From Elmis aenea (Eukaryota; Arthropoda; Insecta; Coleoptera; Elmidae): 64,000 nt of DNA. The stretch covers positions 51,249,494 to 51,313,493 of the forward strand of contig OX393577.1 in assembly GCA_947652605.1 (NCBI GenBank), read 5' to 3'. A model generated the notes under the pieces. That model made no database searches and was not told the DNA's origin. It saw only the letters and a program-made list of their open reading frames with translations. Shown here one piece after another: positions 12,039 through 23,960 of the stretch. Position 1 is the stretch's first letter; the number at the start of each line of letters is the position of its first letter. Both the position numbers and the translations under genes were made by a program.

Positions 12039-12084
12039 GCAAGTTGAGCTGAAAAAATCACTGATTTTTTCTGCTTGAACTTGC
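12039..12084. repeat. 46-bp near-perfect hairpin
   Basis: GCAAGTTGAGCTGAAAAAATC and GATTTTTTCTGCTTGAACTTGC pair across a tiny loop (ACT). The stem is about 21 bp with few mismatches. It is not followed by any gene, so it is unlikely to be a functional terminator. Confidence 0.55.
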
Positions 12085-12116
12085 ATGAGTGAAGATTTGT
12101 CAAAAATTATAGATTA

Positions 12117-12377
12117 CTAGACGATTTACCCGGCGTTGCACGGGTGATTACAAATAATCTTTTATCAATCACAGACTACTCGCGCTCCGCGCTCGCGCTC
12201 GGCGGACGTTTCCGGCCGTTCCCGGGCATTTCCGGCCGTTCTTTGTACGGCGTTTGATCCGTTAGGTCTTAAATAGTAACTGTGCCAAATTTGGTTTCGA
12301 TCGGTCAACGGACCTAGGATTCTATAGCGAACAAACAAACAAACACACAAACAAACAAACAAACAAGCTCTTTTATA
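12117..12377 (+). mobile_element. SINE-like, RTE-tailed retroposon copy 1
   Basis: The head is CTAGACGATTTACCCGGCG, then TTGCACGGGT and a GC-rich middle (CGCGCTCCGCGCTCGCGCTC, GGCCGTTCCCGGGCATTTCC). The tail has GTGCCAAATTTGG, CGATCGGTCAACGGACC, (CAAA)n and CTCTTTTATATA. Two more copies lie at 35941-36332 (+) and 36511-36816 (-). The (CAAA)n plus TATATAG tail suggests mobilisation by an RTE-clade LINE. I see no convincing tRNA-type box A/B, so SINE status is inferred from size and copy number. Confidence 0.7.
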
Positions 12378-13044
12378 TACAGGGTGTAGACTCGGATCAC
12401 GCAACATAGCAATTTCAATGGTAAAATTTAAAAAGTCGTATTCTTGCCCCCTAATTATTTTAGAAAAAAAGTGCAAATACGTTTTTTGTAAAGAAAAAAA
12501 TTCTGTTTCCATAAATGTAATCAATATTACTTTTTCGTTTTCCAATAACTGACAATTAAGCAATTACAAAACGTGTTTTGACAAAAATCTGTACTGCCTT
12601 GGAATTATGCTATGACAACTGCCCAGCCTAATGTCACTTATACTGTCACTTTGACGTGAAGTTTATTCATAATAATCATTTTTATTGTATCTTGGAATGA
12701 AAACATAACAAACTGTGTAAAATAAATGTTTGATCAAATATAAAGGTTTTAAGAATGAATTTCGAGTCAAAGTGACAGTATAAGTGACATTAGGCTGGGC
12801 AGTTGTCATAGCATAATTCCAAGGCAGTACAGATTTTTGTCAAAACGCGTTTTGTAATTGCTTAATTGTCAGTTATTGGAAAACGAAAAAGTAATATTGA
12901 TTACATTTATGGATACAGAATTTTTTTCTCTACCAAAAACGTATTTGCACTTTTTTTCTAAAATAATTAGGGGAGCAAGAATACGACTTTTAACATTTTA
13001 CCATTGAAATTGCTATGTTGCGTGATCCGAGTCTACACCCTGTA
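12378..13044. mobile_element. TACAGGG foldback element, subfamily C
   Basis: The 667-bp element is almost fully palindromic. Its TIR starts TACAGGGTGTAGACTCGGAT and the arms continue with GCAACATAGCAATTTCAATGG. The internal arms share CAGCCTAATGTCACTTATAC and its complement. It is inserted in the TATATA tail of the SINE-like copy directly to its left, and the tail motif TATAGAT resumes after it. A 132-aa minus frame across both elements is read-through. Confidence 0.85.
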
Positions 13045-13078
13045 TATAGATTTGCAATGCACGAGTTATATTTTGTCA

Positions 13079-13697
13079 GAAAATTTCCTTCACCTAACCT
13101 ATCTGTCAAATTAAAATGTTATTTAATTTAGATAAATTAAAGTATACCTACTACTTACTGCGATTGTTATTATTAATAGATTATTTATAACTAATTTTTA
13201 ATTCAAGAATTATATTTTAACAAAAATTAATAAACCAAATAGTATTTAGGTACATACCTACACATAATCTGTTATGTCAAATTTTACAAGTACTGTCAGA
13301 GTGGTGTGTCAGGGGTGTGGTTTAATCTATATTAAAGTAACGTTATTGGTCGCCGACATCTGTCAAAAAATTATCAAGACCAAAATACCTTATTCCCTCT
13401 CCAAATTTATATTTTCCACCAATCAAAAACTCAGATTTCTTAGAAACGACCAATAAACGCATGACAATCTGTTAATTGCGAAAAGTAAATTATCAGTGTA
13501 TGATTATGTTTATTGGCCGTTTAAAGGAAATCTGAGTTTGTTATTGGTCGAAAACGCAAATTTGACAGGAGGATGAACTCCTGGCAGAGGAATGTAAAAT
13601 TATTACCGTGTAATATTGCTCCTATTGGTAGTCTCTAAAAGATTTAAGATTAGTGATTTGGTTGAAAACGCAAATTTGACAGGTGAAGGAAATTTTC
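13079..13697. mobile_element. MITE-like inverted repeat with GAAAATTTCCTTCACCT ends
   Basis: The 17-bp terminal repeat GAAAATTTCCTTCACCT occurs at both ends in inverted orientation, followed inside by CTGTCAAATTT. The interior has further inverted and direct motifs: ACGACCAATAAACGC against TTTATTGGCCGTTT, and GAAAACGCAAATTTGACAGG twice, near 13548 and 13663. No coding region. Superfamily unknown. Confidence 0.55.
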
Positions 13698-13699
13698 AA

Positions 13700-14927
13700 A
13701 TTAATTATTCTGTAAGTTAAATCGATTTGCCATTATTTTATTGGCGAAGTTGTATAAACTTTTGCGGCATTATCTTCGTTATCAGTATAAAATAAATTAT
13801 GAGGGGGTATGTTGCGGAATTTCTAGTTTTCAGAATCTCCATTAAAATGTTATTGTCGATAATAGAAAAACAAAGGGTTCTCTGGCTTGTCAGATGTTGG
13901 CATAAATAGAGGTTTTAATTTCTAAAACGTTATTTTAAATCATTATAAAATCAAGGGATTCTTACAAATGATTGTTTTGTGCATGTACCCTAAAAGTTTA
14001 CCTATTTAAATTTAAAAGAAAAAACATCACTTACAATTTATACTCTATTTTATTTTTATAATATGCCCTAAGAATACAAAATACTTTGATATTTTTCTAA
14101 ATTTCTTTTATCATAGGGGCGGATGAAATCGTTCTCTTGAAATTAAAACAACCCAATCTTTTACGAAAAACACTTTTTTAACAATAGGCGATATTAAAAA
14201 TACGATATACAAATGATAAAATGGTAAAAAAGTTCGCAGCATATAATATGAAAAAATGTAAAAATAATCTTTTCGTTATGAAACACAAATGCAAAAATTC
14301 CTACCTTTTCATTAACAAACTAAAATTGCACTTTAATTACATACAAACTTTACTATTGGACCAGTTATACCAACCTGTTTGTATCAAATATTTAAAAAAA
14401 AACACTAAAAACATGAAGTTATTTGAGTAAAAAACGAAGTTGTTATTCTTATTGGGTAACTAAACTTGGCAAATTGAAAAGTTTGCTCAAATTTTAAACT
14501 TCAATTGCATAATATTTCATTAATTGGTTAACCGAGACGTAATAACCAGTTATCGGTTATCTAAAAAAGGCTCCTGTTAACCGGTTATCGGTTAAGCGAT
14601 TTACTTATTCCTATATAAAGGATGACTATAATCTACATGTGTAGTAACTTTGTCATTATAAGAGTTACATAGTCGGTTAAATTAGCAAAGTTGGGCAGAA
14701 TTTTATGACGAGTTTAATGCCACTTAGACATTTAACTTGTTTTTAAATGTTTGAAAAAACGAAAAACAGACGATTTTTTCAAAGATAAATAATTACGTAG
14801 CCACCTATGTTAAAATCAAAATGTGAAATGATTCCTTTGGGTATTTTTACGAGGAATTAAAAAAAAATATCTAAAAAGTCATGGCACACTTAATTTTTGA
14901 GATATAAGCCAAACTAGATTTTTTTTA
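13700..14927. other. No gene; short hAT-like motif cluster
   Basis: AT-rich DNA. Between 14526 and 14602 there are iterated GGTTAACCG, GTTATCGGTTA and TTAACCGGTTAT motifs, like the subterminal region of a hAT element, but no terminus was located. The 69-aa frame at 14221-14430 is Lys/Asn-rich low-complexity translation. Confidence 0.4.
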
Positions 14928-15730
14928 TACAGGGTGTCACACAAAAAACGCCGCAAGCTGTAACTTCGTTGTTTGTGGTCCGATTTTGATAAACAAAAAA
15001 CTAAATAAAATGGCTCCTCAAATACTATCAACTGAATTCGATTTCAATTTTTTTCAAGTTCAACTTAAATGTCAAACGATAGTCAATTTTTTTTCCATAT
15101 GGCACCATCTATTTTTTTTTTACTGATTCTGGTAGACATTTTGTCCTGAATTTAATATGTAATCATAAGTAAATTTTAGTGCTAAACTAATAAAAAATAA
15201 AAAATAAAAGTTTAACAGAACTAGGTTAGGTTTCACAAAATTTTCAAGCGTGCCGTGAAAAACAAAAAAATCTGTATCAACAAATGTCATTTAAACGTCA
15301 GTGTGGTATTTAAATGACATTTGTTGATTAAGATTTTTTTGTTTTCTACGAAAATTTTGCGAAACCTAATCTATTTTGGTTAAACTTTTATTTTTTATTT
15401 CTCATTAGTTTAGCACTAAAATTAACTTAAGATTACATCATTGAATTCGTAAAAAAAAATTCTACCAGAATTAGTAAAAAAAAATACATGGTGTCCTTTG
15501 AAAAAAAAATTGACTATTGTTTGACATTTAAGTTGAACTTGAAAAAAATTGAAATCGAATTCAGTTTATAGAATTTGAGGAGCCATTTCATGTACTTTCC
15601 GTCCGAAAATATGGTATATATTTTGATGTTTTTCTTGTCCGAAAATATGATATACATTTACAATTTTAATTAATTAGAATGATTTTATTTATGAAATAGT
15701 TACAAATATCTAGTAAAACAAAGAATAAAA

Positions 15731-15968
15731 GCTGTATTACACTACACAATTTCTTGTACAATTTCTTGTACAATTTGCTGTCAAAATATTTTATACTAGA
15801 TTGTACAGCTGTTGCCAAGTTACAATGTCGTAAATTGACATACGCGAAGTGTCAGTTTACGACCTAAGACGTGTTGTAACTTGGCAACAGCTGTACAATC
15901 TAGTATAAATTTTTTTGACAGCAAATTGTACAAGAAATTGTACAAGAAATTGTGTAATGTAATACAGC
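15731..15968. mobile_element. Palindromic MITE nested in the mariner relic
   Basis: Left arm GCTGTATTACACTACACAAT, then a twice-repeated TTCTTGTACAA block. The right arm is the complement, ending AATGTAATACAGC. The arms extend inward through GATTGTACAGCTGTTGCCAA to a centre near 15850, so the whole 238 bp folds back. No coding content. It lies between the mariner left TIR and the C-terminal transposase fragment, making a third level of nesting. Confidence 0.75.
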
Positions 15969-16019
15969 CATAATACAAAAAGTTTTAATTTAGCAAAGAC
16001 GTGGCTGTTTCCACAGCTT

Positions 16020-16644
16020 CTATGGGACATGATAATGTTTGTTATGGCCCCCACGATGAAGTTTTGCCTTATTGATGTGCGGAATCTTATAGGAATTCCC
16101 TCCTTTTGCTAATATGGTTGCTTCTAGACAAGTTTGCAATGTTAGAAAAACATTATCAAGGGTTTGCATTTTGTATGCATTCAATCAATTCGTCGATTGT
16201 ATTCGGTGAAGCTGTATATTGTAAGGTTGTATATAGAATTGAAAAATCCAAGATCCAATAGATAAGAATCTGGACTATTTGGCGGTTGTGATTTAAGTCG
16301 AATAGACCAGACATCTCTAGAGCCTTCTGCTACAATATCTTCATCATCATCGGAGGAATGGGGTTTCGCGTTATCTTGTTGTACGTAAATTGGTTTGTGC
16401 TTGTGACTTATGGGATTTTTTTTTTTTTTTAGACTATACTATTACGCTGGTTAAGTGTCAGTTGCTTTGATTTGGAACTTCTTCTTTTCAATTCAACACA
16501 ATTTTGATCAAAATTCGCCATTTTGTTGGAACAGCGGGTGTCACTTAATTTGTCTAAAATACGCGATTTTTTTTCCTGTGAATTATTTTTGACATATGCT
16601 AAACTATTTGCGTGCCATTTGTTTATTAGTTGCCTAACAACCAC
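16020..16644 (-). pseudogene. DD39D (plant-type) mariner transposase, internally deleted
   Basis: The N-terminal piece (16644 to 16429) includes LKRRSSKSKQLTLNQRNSIV, like the start of the helix-turn-helix in plant-type mariner transposases. A T-run junction near 16420 follows. The C-terminal piece starts with KHKPIYVQQDNAKPHSS, which holds the second catalytic Asp, then QPPNSPDSYLLDLGFFNSI. Thirty-nine residues separate the Asp of QQDN from the Asp of LDLGFF, which defines DD39D. After a frameshift come TIDELIECIQNA and ATILAKGGNSYKIPHINK, ending at a stop. The first catalytic Asp region is missing, so the protein is dead. Confidence 0.85.
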
Positions 16645-16818
16645 CTATTTAGTAACAAAAACAAAAAAAGACCAAGATAATATTACTTTTGTTATTCCCA
16701 CTTTTTTTTCTTAATGTATACCATATTTTCGGACGGAGGTAGTAGTTTTTTGTTCATCAAAATCAGACCACAAATAAAGGAGTTACAGCTTGCGGCGTTT
16801 TTTGTGTGACACCCTGTG

Positions 16819-16910
16819 TAGCAACTATGGGTTCATTAAAAACAGAATTTTTTCTCGTTTCATTGATGTATTAGTTGTTAAGTTTATCTCTAAAAATTGT
16901 CACCCTGTAC
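16819..16910. mobile_element. Fragment of a TACAGGG-type element abutting subfamily D
   Basis: It contains TTTTTTCTCGTTTCATTGATG and ends TGTCACCCTGTAC. The TTCTCGTTTCATTGAT block also occurs, in the same direction, at 34698-34720. A related AACGAGAAAAAAATT block occurs at 18681. The fragment lies immediately right of the 14928-16818 element. Confidence 0.45.
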
Positions 16911-18660
16911 AGTGCCTGGGCAGTATGAATATTGCTCATTTAATCACATTGTCCATAACATTGGTAATTGCACCGTCATTACATAAAAACTGTACTTCGG
17001 AACGACATTATTACTACAAGCTACGAATACATGTTGTTTTTACTGTAATCCAAATAGGTAGGTATATCCTATCTGTACATTTCATAAAACGTTTTCCACC
17101 TGCTAGCATAACTGATATAGTGCCCAAAACAAATAAAAAAGTTGACTCGTATTTCAAAATCTAAGCAGGCTTAGTCAATTTTAACACGTCATGCGATTAA
17201 GTGCTTTGCCTAATCTACATACTTAAAAATGAAAAATCGCTAATATTTTAATTGTAAAAATTTTATTACACTGTTGTTTTTGTTTTTTAAAACTTTTTGT
17301 TACACTAACCTTCAACTAATGAGTGAATTGACTAAAACTAGGTCTTGACTAGGCGAGTTACAAGATTTATCTATTCTACAACTTAAAAGGAAAATAATGC
17401 ATTACTAACATAATGCTAACTAAATGCTGATGGTGCAGGCTGCATCCATGTACAGCGGTGATGGGAAATCTGCATGTAACTTCCACAAAAAAGCACATTA
17501 TTCGTTCAGATTCTAATTAAACACATAAAAACTATTTTAAGTATAGTTTTATCTCCTAACGGTTTTTAAGATCCTTATGTTCTTCAGGCAGAAGCATATA
17601 CTCTGTATACTATTTTATTATTTAACAAAATTGCGCAATTGTAAAAATTATGATATCATTGCATGTCGAAATTTTTTAGTTTCCTACAGTTTGTTGCTGT
17701 TTTATTAAATAAATTTAATTATCTCACTTGAATAAAACATACCAATTTTGTATAGAGTAACAAATCAGCATATTTTTATTTAATTTAATTTAAATGGCTA
17801 ATATTCAATCAATTTGTAAAAAATACCAAGAAATAGACTCGAAGTAAAGAGTACATGCTGTTCATATCCTTGAGAAGTGCTACTCAACCAAGCTTAACGC
17901 TTCTCCTAGTATATAACAAAGCCCAGAACCATTTACAGATAATAATTGAAAACCACCACCCGCAGATTTTGCCCTATTTCCTCTTCTCTAACGATTTATT
18001 TTCTGTTACGTCTACTAACTACTTTTATTTTTATCATTGGATTGATAATTCCAATGGGACGTTTTGAAATGTCGTACTTTAGAAGCCTCGTAGCTGTACT
18101 GGCCGTCTTGAATTAGCTCTACCGCAATTTAAAATCTGATTTGTTCCATGCTCATTAGTGTGTAACTTGGCAGCAAACTTTGTAATCCAAATCACTGAGA
18201 AAAAAGCTGGTAATCAATCCGTAAGTTATTCTTACACGAACCGTTATGTTTCCTAAACCGAATCCGCAACTATTCTGTATCAATTTATCGAGCTGAGATA
18301 TCGGTTTCAGATAAAATGGGTCGACTTGATCACTTGGGAGTTTGCTTGACGGACTTGTAACATTCGCAGAACTTTTTATGCCACTGTATATCGTTCTACA
18401 AGACAAATAACTACTGCTACAAAATGTCTGTTACTTATTACCTTCAAGTTGACTGCAAATTATAAAAATCAGGTTGGTAATTGATAAAGAATACTTTTTA
18501 AAATTACTTTAAACATGTCATCAATCCGTCAGCTGGTGCCTTAGGCAAATATTTTGGCCATCGAAATCATCGATTTTTTGTTAGAAGATAAAAAGAGTTA
18601 ATCAGATGATTAGTTATCATGACAACAATTTATCGGCATTATTAATTCTCAAGATGTTTT
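16911..18660. other. 1.75 kb without recognised gene
   Basis: AT-rich DNA with scattered open frames (up to 83 aa) that show no domain or codon bias. No element ends or strong inverted repeats were seen. Confidence 0.4.
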
Positions 18661-19024
18661 AGAGACTCAATTGATTTTTTAAACGAGAAAAAAATTATTT
18701 TTAATGGTGTCACAGCCAACTACAACCCGTATTTAATTTAAGATAGTTGATGCTAAAATAAGAAACAAAAAAAGATAGGTAAAATTTAAATCAACTCGTG
18801 TCCCAATAATGTCGAAAAAAATTTTGAGTACCATTGCAAATAATCAAACATTGAAAAGGTAAACTTTTTTTTTAATAAGCGCAAAAACTGCTAAATTTTT
18901 TTATATTTTTCTTTATAGAATAGTTGTCTTAAATCAGAATATTTGGACCAATTTAATCAACTCTGTATCTCTTACCCTTTACGACATCTCCATGGACGAT
19001 ACACGATAACTGGGACACCCTGTA
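18661..19024 (+). mobile_element. TACAGGG-type element, subfamily E copy 1 (left end uncertain)
   Basis: The right end is AACTGGGACACCCTGTATG. Inside it CTCTGTATCTCTTACCCTTT precedes ACGACATCTCCATGGACG, a version of the shared subterminal block. On the left, GTGTCACAGCCAACTACAAC precedes CCGTATTTAA. A related copy in the same direction lies at 36868-37225, and a reversed fragment at 34665-34735. No left TACAGGG was found. Confidence 0.6.
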
Positions 19025-19298
19025 TGCACTTACATAGTTTTGAAAAATATCTATTGGAAGCTTAGGTTCGTGGACCACAATTAAGGGTCGCTTGGGATAT
19101 GGTTTAAGCTATTTTGTGTTAGATCATTAGCAACTAGGTATTTATTTTTATTTGAAATCCTTATAGTCAGGTCTATAATATTTTAATAAAAGTGTAATCA
19201 CGTTTGGTATTTTTAATACAAAAATTAAAATAAGTATAGGATTTCTTATTAAATCAAAAAATTTACTAATCACAAATTTACTTAATTACATGTTGATA

Positions 19299-20218
19299 TA
19301 CAGGGTTCTCGTTTTTCGAGGGCCACTATGGGGATCTCGTAAACGGTAAGAGTTACGACTTCGGTTAAGTTGTATATTCGGGTGCTTAATAATTGAACGC
19401 AAACAGAACTTATCTAGCTTTTTTAGTTTTTGAGATACCTATAGGGGAAAAAGTAAAAAAGTGGATTTTTGTTTTTTTGTTCGTAACTTTTTCATTTGAT
19501 GTCAAATTCCATTTCTGTTAATAAGTTTTTCACAGCCATTTTTTGCAAGGAACCAAAATCCCCAATTATATTCTCCATGCGACGTTTCGCTTTTCTTAAA
19601 CCATTATTAGGTCAATTTTTTCTTATGGACGCTATATTTGATTTTAACGCCAATTTGTAGGCCATTTTATTCTGAATTTGACTACGTATAACAATTGAAA
19701 CTTTTTTGAAAAAATTGTTAAAAATGGCAAAACAAGTATTTTATTTTGAAAAATTCTCAATCGGCATGGTAAATAAATGTCTTTGTCCCTTTTTAACAAC
19801 AATGGTTTAAAAAAAGTGTTATACATTGTCGAATTCAGAATAAAATGCTTTACAAATTGGCGTTAAAATCAGATAAAAATTTAAAAAATTGACCTCATGG
19901 TGGTTTAAAAAAAGCGAAACGTCGCATGGAGAACATAATTGGGTATTTTGATTCCTTGCAAAAAGTAGCCATGAAAAACTTTTAACAGATATAAAATTTT
20001 ACATCAAATGAAAAAGTTACGGACAAAAAACCAAAAATCATTTTTTTTACTTTTTCCCCTATATCTCAAAAACTAAAAAAGCTAGATAAGTTCTGTTTGC
20101 TTCAAATTATTAAGCACCTAAATATGCAACTTTTCCCTAATTTAACCGAAGTCGTAACTCTTACCGTTTACGCTTTACGAGATCCCCATAGTGGCCTTCG
20201 AAAAACGAGAATCCTGTA
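19299..20218. mobile_element. TACAGGG foldback element, subfamily F copy 1
   Basis: The 920-bp element starts TACAGGGTTCTCGTTTTTCG and ends with the complement, GAATCCTGTA. Arms of about 350 bp include GGGGATCTCGTAAACGGTAA, AAGTTCTGTTTGC and GCGACGTTTCGCTTTTCTTAA. Further copies lie at 30156-32895 and 56361-56735 (one arm). No transposase is encoded. Confidence 0.88.
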
Positions 20219-21545
20219 TGTTAGGTTTCAGATCGTTGTAAAACAAAATTTTCGCGACCGCGATGGTGATCACATTCGTTTAGTATAAATGGTTAATTAT
20301 CAACTTTTATCACACGTCATTGTTTCACCACTAATATTATTGCTGCTGCGCAGATATTACTTTCGCTAGTTGTTCATTTGTTTCCTTTGTGCCTTAAGGG
20401 TTAAAGTTAAAGACAATAACTCTCTTGCCAGTTAGATTTCAATTTGCAAATCTCCAGGAAAACGCCAGTAACTGTTACAATACATTATATCCAGGCGCAC
20501 TTGATACAAGTTACATAAATAAGCTGTGGTCCAAAATAACCATAACTTAAGTGCCATAAGTGCGAGTAAACGTTGTAGTGGAGATATTCATGAGATATCA
20601 GTTAAGTGTCTAAAACTGCGTTAACACAGAGGAACAGAATTTATAGTGGATGACATTTTAAACCCTACTGCTCGTAATACAAAATTAACAATGCAAACAA
20701 CAAATTTAGAAGTTTCGGATAGTTTGATGCCGACATAACTTATATTTTTGTTTAAATTAATTTTACGGAGGTCCCTTCTGCATGTTAAACCCAAACTGAA
20801 AAATATAATATTGTTATAAAATATTATTTGCAAATATTTTTTTACCGAACAATAAGTAAATTTTTTATTCTTTCTAAAGGCAATTCAATACCGACTTAAC
20901 GAGTGGCGTTCTAATTTTCAGGAATAGTTTCCTATACCAATTTTAATAAAATATATAAAAACCAACTAATGGTATAGGTCTATAAGGCCCAATGTACTAA
21001 ATAAATAAGTTAATCCTGTGTTCATTACCTGGCTGTGGAAACACCAAAAACAAAACAAAAAGTTGGCTGTGCCTGTTGACTACATATCCATGACAACTTA
21101 TTAGTTTGTGTATTATTTTGGCAGTAGCAATTATTATTATGCCTGCAACTTATGTCCATTGTAGCTCAGAACAACATATTATTATTAGATGTTAGGCAAA
21201 AGAAGTCGTAAATGAAATATTGTAAAGTAACCGCCAAATGAATCACTCGTTCGCTGACTCAGAAGCTCAGAACACAAGATAAATCGCTTGCGCATAATAG
21301 CTTCTTCCTTGCTGCAACAATATGAGAAAAGTGATGCATTTTTGGACTTGACGGTGACAATTGACAAAAGACCATTTTATCTCGGAGTAAACAAATTTGA
21401 GCATGCAATAAGGTCATACTACATCTGTAAAACCGAAAATGGTAAATAGCTTGTTTTCAGCTGGTAAGTTGCTTTTGGAAATCGCAGGAAACGTAGGTGG
21501 TTGATTTTTTAACTAAATGTCCCACTCTAAACGCAGGCTCAACAC
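20219..21545. other. No gene recognised
   Basis: Mixed AT-rich DNA. Short frames on both strands lack protein character. No element termini were seen. Confidence 0.4.
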
Positions 21546-21551
21546 GCCTGA

Positions 21552-21769
21552 AGCCTCGTTCACATTATTTAAGTTACTTGAATTCAAGTAGCTTGACTTC
21601 AAACAACTTGAAAGCACTTTACTAATGTGAACCTGTTTTTTAGTTGATTTGAAATTTGAATGGATAGTTCAAGTCAACTAAATAATTGGTTTGCATTATT
21701 AATGTGCTTTTAAGTTACTTAAATTCAAGCGACTTAAATTCAAGTAACTTGAATAATGTAAACGAGGCT
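21552..21769. mobile_element. MITE with AGCCTCGTTCACATT TIRs, copy 1
   Basis: The left arm AGCCTCGTTCACATTATTTA continues with AGTTACTTGAATTCAAG. The right arm mirrors it and ends CGAGGCT. Internal CTTGAATTCAAG-type palindromes repeat several times. Flanks are TGA on the left and TTA on the right, a possible diverged 3-bp duplication. The element at 35021-35549 has the same tip (AGCCTCGTTCACAT). Confidence 0.7.
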
Positions 21770-21863
21770 TTAGGGACTATGTTAATATTGTTTGTATTTA
21801 CTCCAAGACAACGCTCAGTCTAATACGACTACAAAAATGATGAAAAACTACGGTATGGATCGG

Positions 21864-22063
21864 GCTTCGTACGATTTCAATTTGTTTGGACCTCTGAAAG
21901 AGTAACAGATTTCAGCCCAATTAATCGAAGTTGTTTTGGAGTGGCCAATCATGCAACCAAAACGTTTCTTCCAGCAACGAATCACAAAACTTCCTATGAC
22001 ACAAAGTATTCAGATGTACGGATATTATGTCGTAAAATATTATAAATTTTATTCGTTCAGCAA
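21864..22063 (+). pseudogene. Mariner-like transposase C-terminal fragment
   Basis: In one frame the segment reads ASYDFNLFGPLKE, a stop, then VVLEWPIMQPKRFFQQRITK and YGYYV. Classical mariner transposases end with the third catalytic Asp in a SPYDxHLFGPLK-like motif, followed by a WLxxQPKxFFxxGIxKL region and a YVEK-like tail. Here the order and spacing match, with at least one in-frame stop. The N-terminal part and TIRs were not found. This is unrelated to the DD39D relic at 16 kb. Confidence 0.75.
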
Positions 22064-23960
22064 AATTCAGTATATTCTATTGTATATTAATTCCTAGTTA
22101 ACGCTCCTAATATTTGTCAATAGTAGGTAAATTTCAAGTTTAAAAGAACAAAGTTCAGCTAGTTTCACCAGTACGATCATTTTAGCCATGCTTGTGAACA
22201 AAAATATATTCGACATCTAATAATCATTACTAAAAACCTGGATTGACAAAATATCTCCAGGGTGTGTTACGTAAAATATTTTTGCTGCATCCGCCAATGA
22301 CACCAACATTATTTTCGTCACTATCCATAATTAAACGATAACAAACTACAGGTGAAAACTCGCTTGGTGGTATAATGACGCTAGTTTAACAGCGCAAATC
22401 AACAAAACAATTTATCACTATAGCAACCAGTTACTTTCGAGCCTAGGTCGGTTAAGACAACTCATCACCATGGCAACCAGGTTCTTTCTGGCTTAGGCCC
22501 ATAAAGATTTATTTTCCAGCCTAAAAATTGATCGGAAACAACAAATTTTCTGGCCGGACGCAGAAAAACACCATTGCTTTATATTTTAACATTAAAACAC
22601 ATAAATTGTTGGGTTTAAATGGTATTTCATATGATATTAGACAACTCTTAGAATAAGCTGCTAAGATAGTTCGTCTCTTACTTTACTAAAATATTAATTA
22701 TACATATAAGATTTTACTAGTATATAAAGCTATTTTTTTTTAAGGATTTATCATCATTTAGGTACCTAATTGTATATCTCGTTGACCACCTAAAAGAGTG
22801 CATCGGCGTTTAAATCTCTGCGATATGCAAAAGTAGAAATCCGTTGCTTCATTTTGTTACCTTTTTTCATTCCGGTTGATATTATAAGCTGAACCTCTGG
22901 TACATCCTTGCGCTACTACTTAAAAATAAAAAAGTCAAATTCGCTAACAAATTTGTAAGGTAAATCTTTCCTTTTTGTGTGCGAATGCAAAGTATAAAGA
23001 GCAACAAAACCGATTAGCTTATGGTGTCTATAAAATCTATTATTCAAGGTGTTGCTAAACGAATAACGCAGTGAAGTGAGACGTGTTTCTTTCTTCATTG
23101 GACACGCCTTTGATATAACAATAACTAAACTTTTATCTCGAGTAAGAATCAGTTTCTATAGCAAACAAAATAGATTATAAAAGTTTGTCGTAAATATGTG
23201 CATAGTTTATTTTATGCAAGGTATCCAACACGCCTAACTATGGTACATAGTGGCCAGGCTTGGTAAATTCACCATTGTCTTCCAAGGTAGGTAAGCAATT
23301 AGAGTAATTATAAAATATAATGATGATAGTCTTCCGTTTCGTCTTATTAAGTTGGAAGTTGGCTGCGCGAGGGTGTATTTAATTATTTAAATTTTGGGTG
23401 AAATTTCAAAGTTGTCGGCGCTACTGGAAGTTTAAGGTGTCATCTTTCGCTTTTACGTATCACCGGCCTTCAAGTTTAAATGAAAGGAGAGCGTTTTCAT
23501 AAAGTTTGCTGACTTGGAAGTTGTTTTGCACTGTTCTGCTGGAATAATTACTATAGTAATATTAACGGAATACTTAGTCAAACCAGCCAACTATATTACT
23601 CTACTAAAACGACTTTAATTTAGAAGTAGTTCACTCTAATGGCTTCTTGGATGTAATGCGTTTTGTTGGAGATTTTAGCCATCATATAGTTTAATTTTGA
23701 AGAGTATTCTGTACATGAACAAAGAGAACTCTCACAAAAACCTATTTGCCTTACACCAAAACTTCACAATTACTGCAAACAGCTAAATTTATACGTGATC
23801 TCGCAAAATACGCTGGCAAATAACGTAATTTAGAAATAACTTCGCGTTAATCTCACTAACTTCGTATAGTTATTACCTTGCTCATCGTGATTGTCCTATT
23901 GATTAAAAATCAATAAAAAATTGCATATATGCTACTCTCGGTTAAACAGTTAAATAATTA
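22064..23960. other. 1.9 kb without recognised gene; one short direct repeat
   Basis: Near 22402-22500 two diverged 60-bp units lie in tandem (ATCACTATAGCAACCAG and ATCACCATGGCAACCAG, each followed by a TTCTTT/ACTTTC-G-CTTAGG block). The rest is AT-rich DNA with no protein-like frame. Confidence 0.4.

Larger units (their letters stand above)
15595..16742 (-). mobile_element. DD39D mariner-like relic with Stowaway-like TIRs
   Basis: The 1148-bp insert is flanked by TA (15593-15594 and 16743-16744), the normal target duplication of IS630/Tc1/mariner elements. Its left end is CTTTCCGTCCGAAAATATGG. The right end, reverse-complemented, is CTACCTCCGTCCG followed by AAAATATGG. The plant Stowaway/mariner consensus starts CTCCCTCCGTCC. 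It contains both ends of a plant-type mariner transposase on the minus strand with the middle deleted, and a further palindromic MITE at 15731-15968. Confidence 0.8.
14928..16818. mobile_element. TACAGGG foldback element, subfamily D, with nested mariner
   Basis: The left end is TACAGGGTGTCACACAAAAA then CGCCGCAAGCTGTAACTTCG. The right end carries the complement and finishes GTGTGACACCCTGTG. The original element is one long palindrome centred near 15300: arms share GAATTCGATTTCAATTTTTT and CAAATGTCATTTAAA. Its right arm is interrupted at 15595-16742 by a mariner relic. Removing that insert restores the palindrome from GGAGCCATTT to GTTTTTTG. Confidence 0.85.

Noticed and set aside
12165..12563. 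132-aa minus-strand open frame
   Set aside because: It spans the end of a SINE-like repeat, its (CAAA)n tail (read as CLFVCLCVCLFV) and the arm of a TACAGGG element. Read-through of repeats, not a gene.
16790..17164. 124-aa plus-strand frame
   Set aside because: It starts in a TACAGGG arm and continues through AT-rich DNA; hydrophobic composition follows from base composition and no domain is visible.
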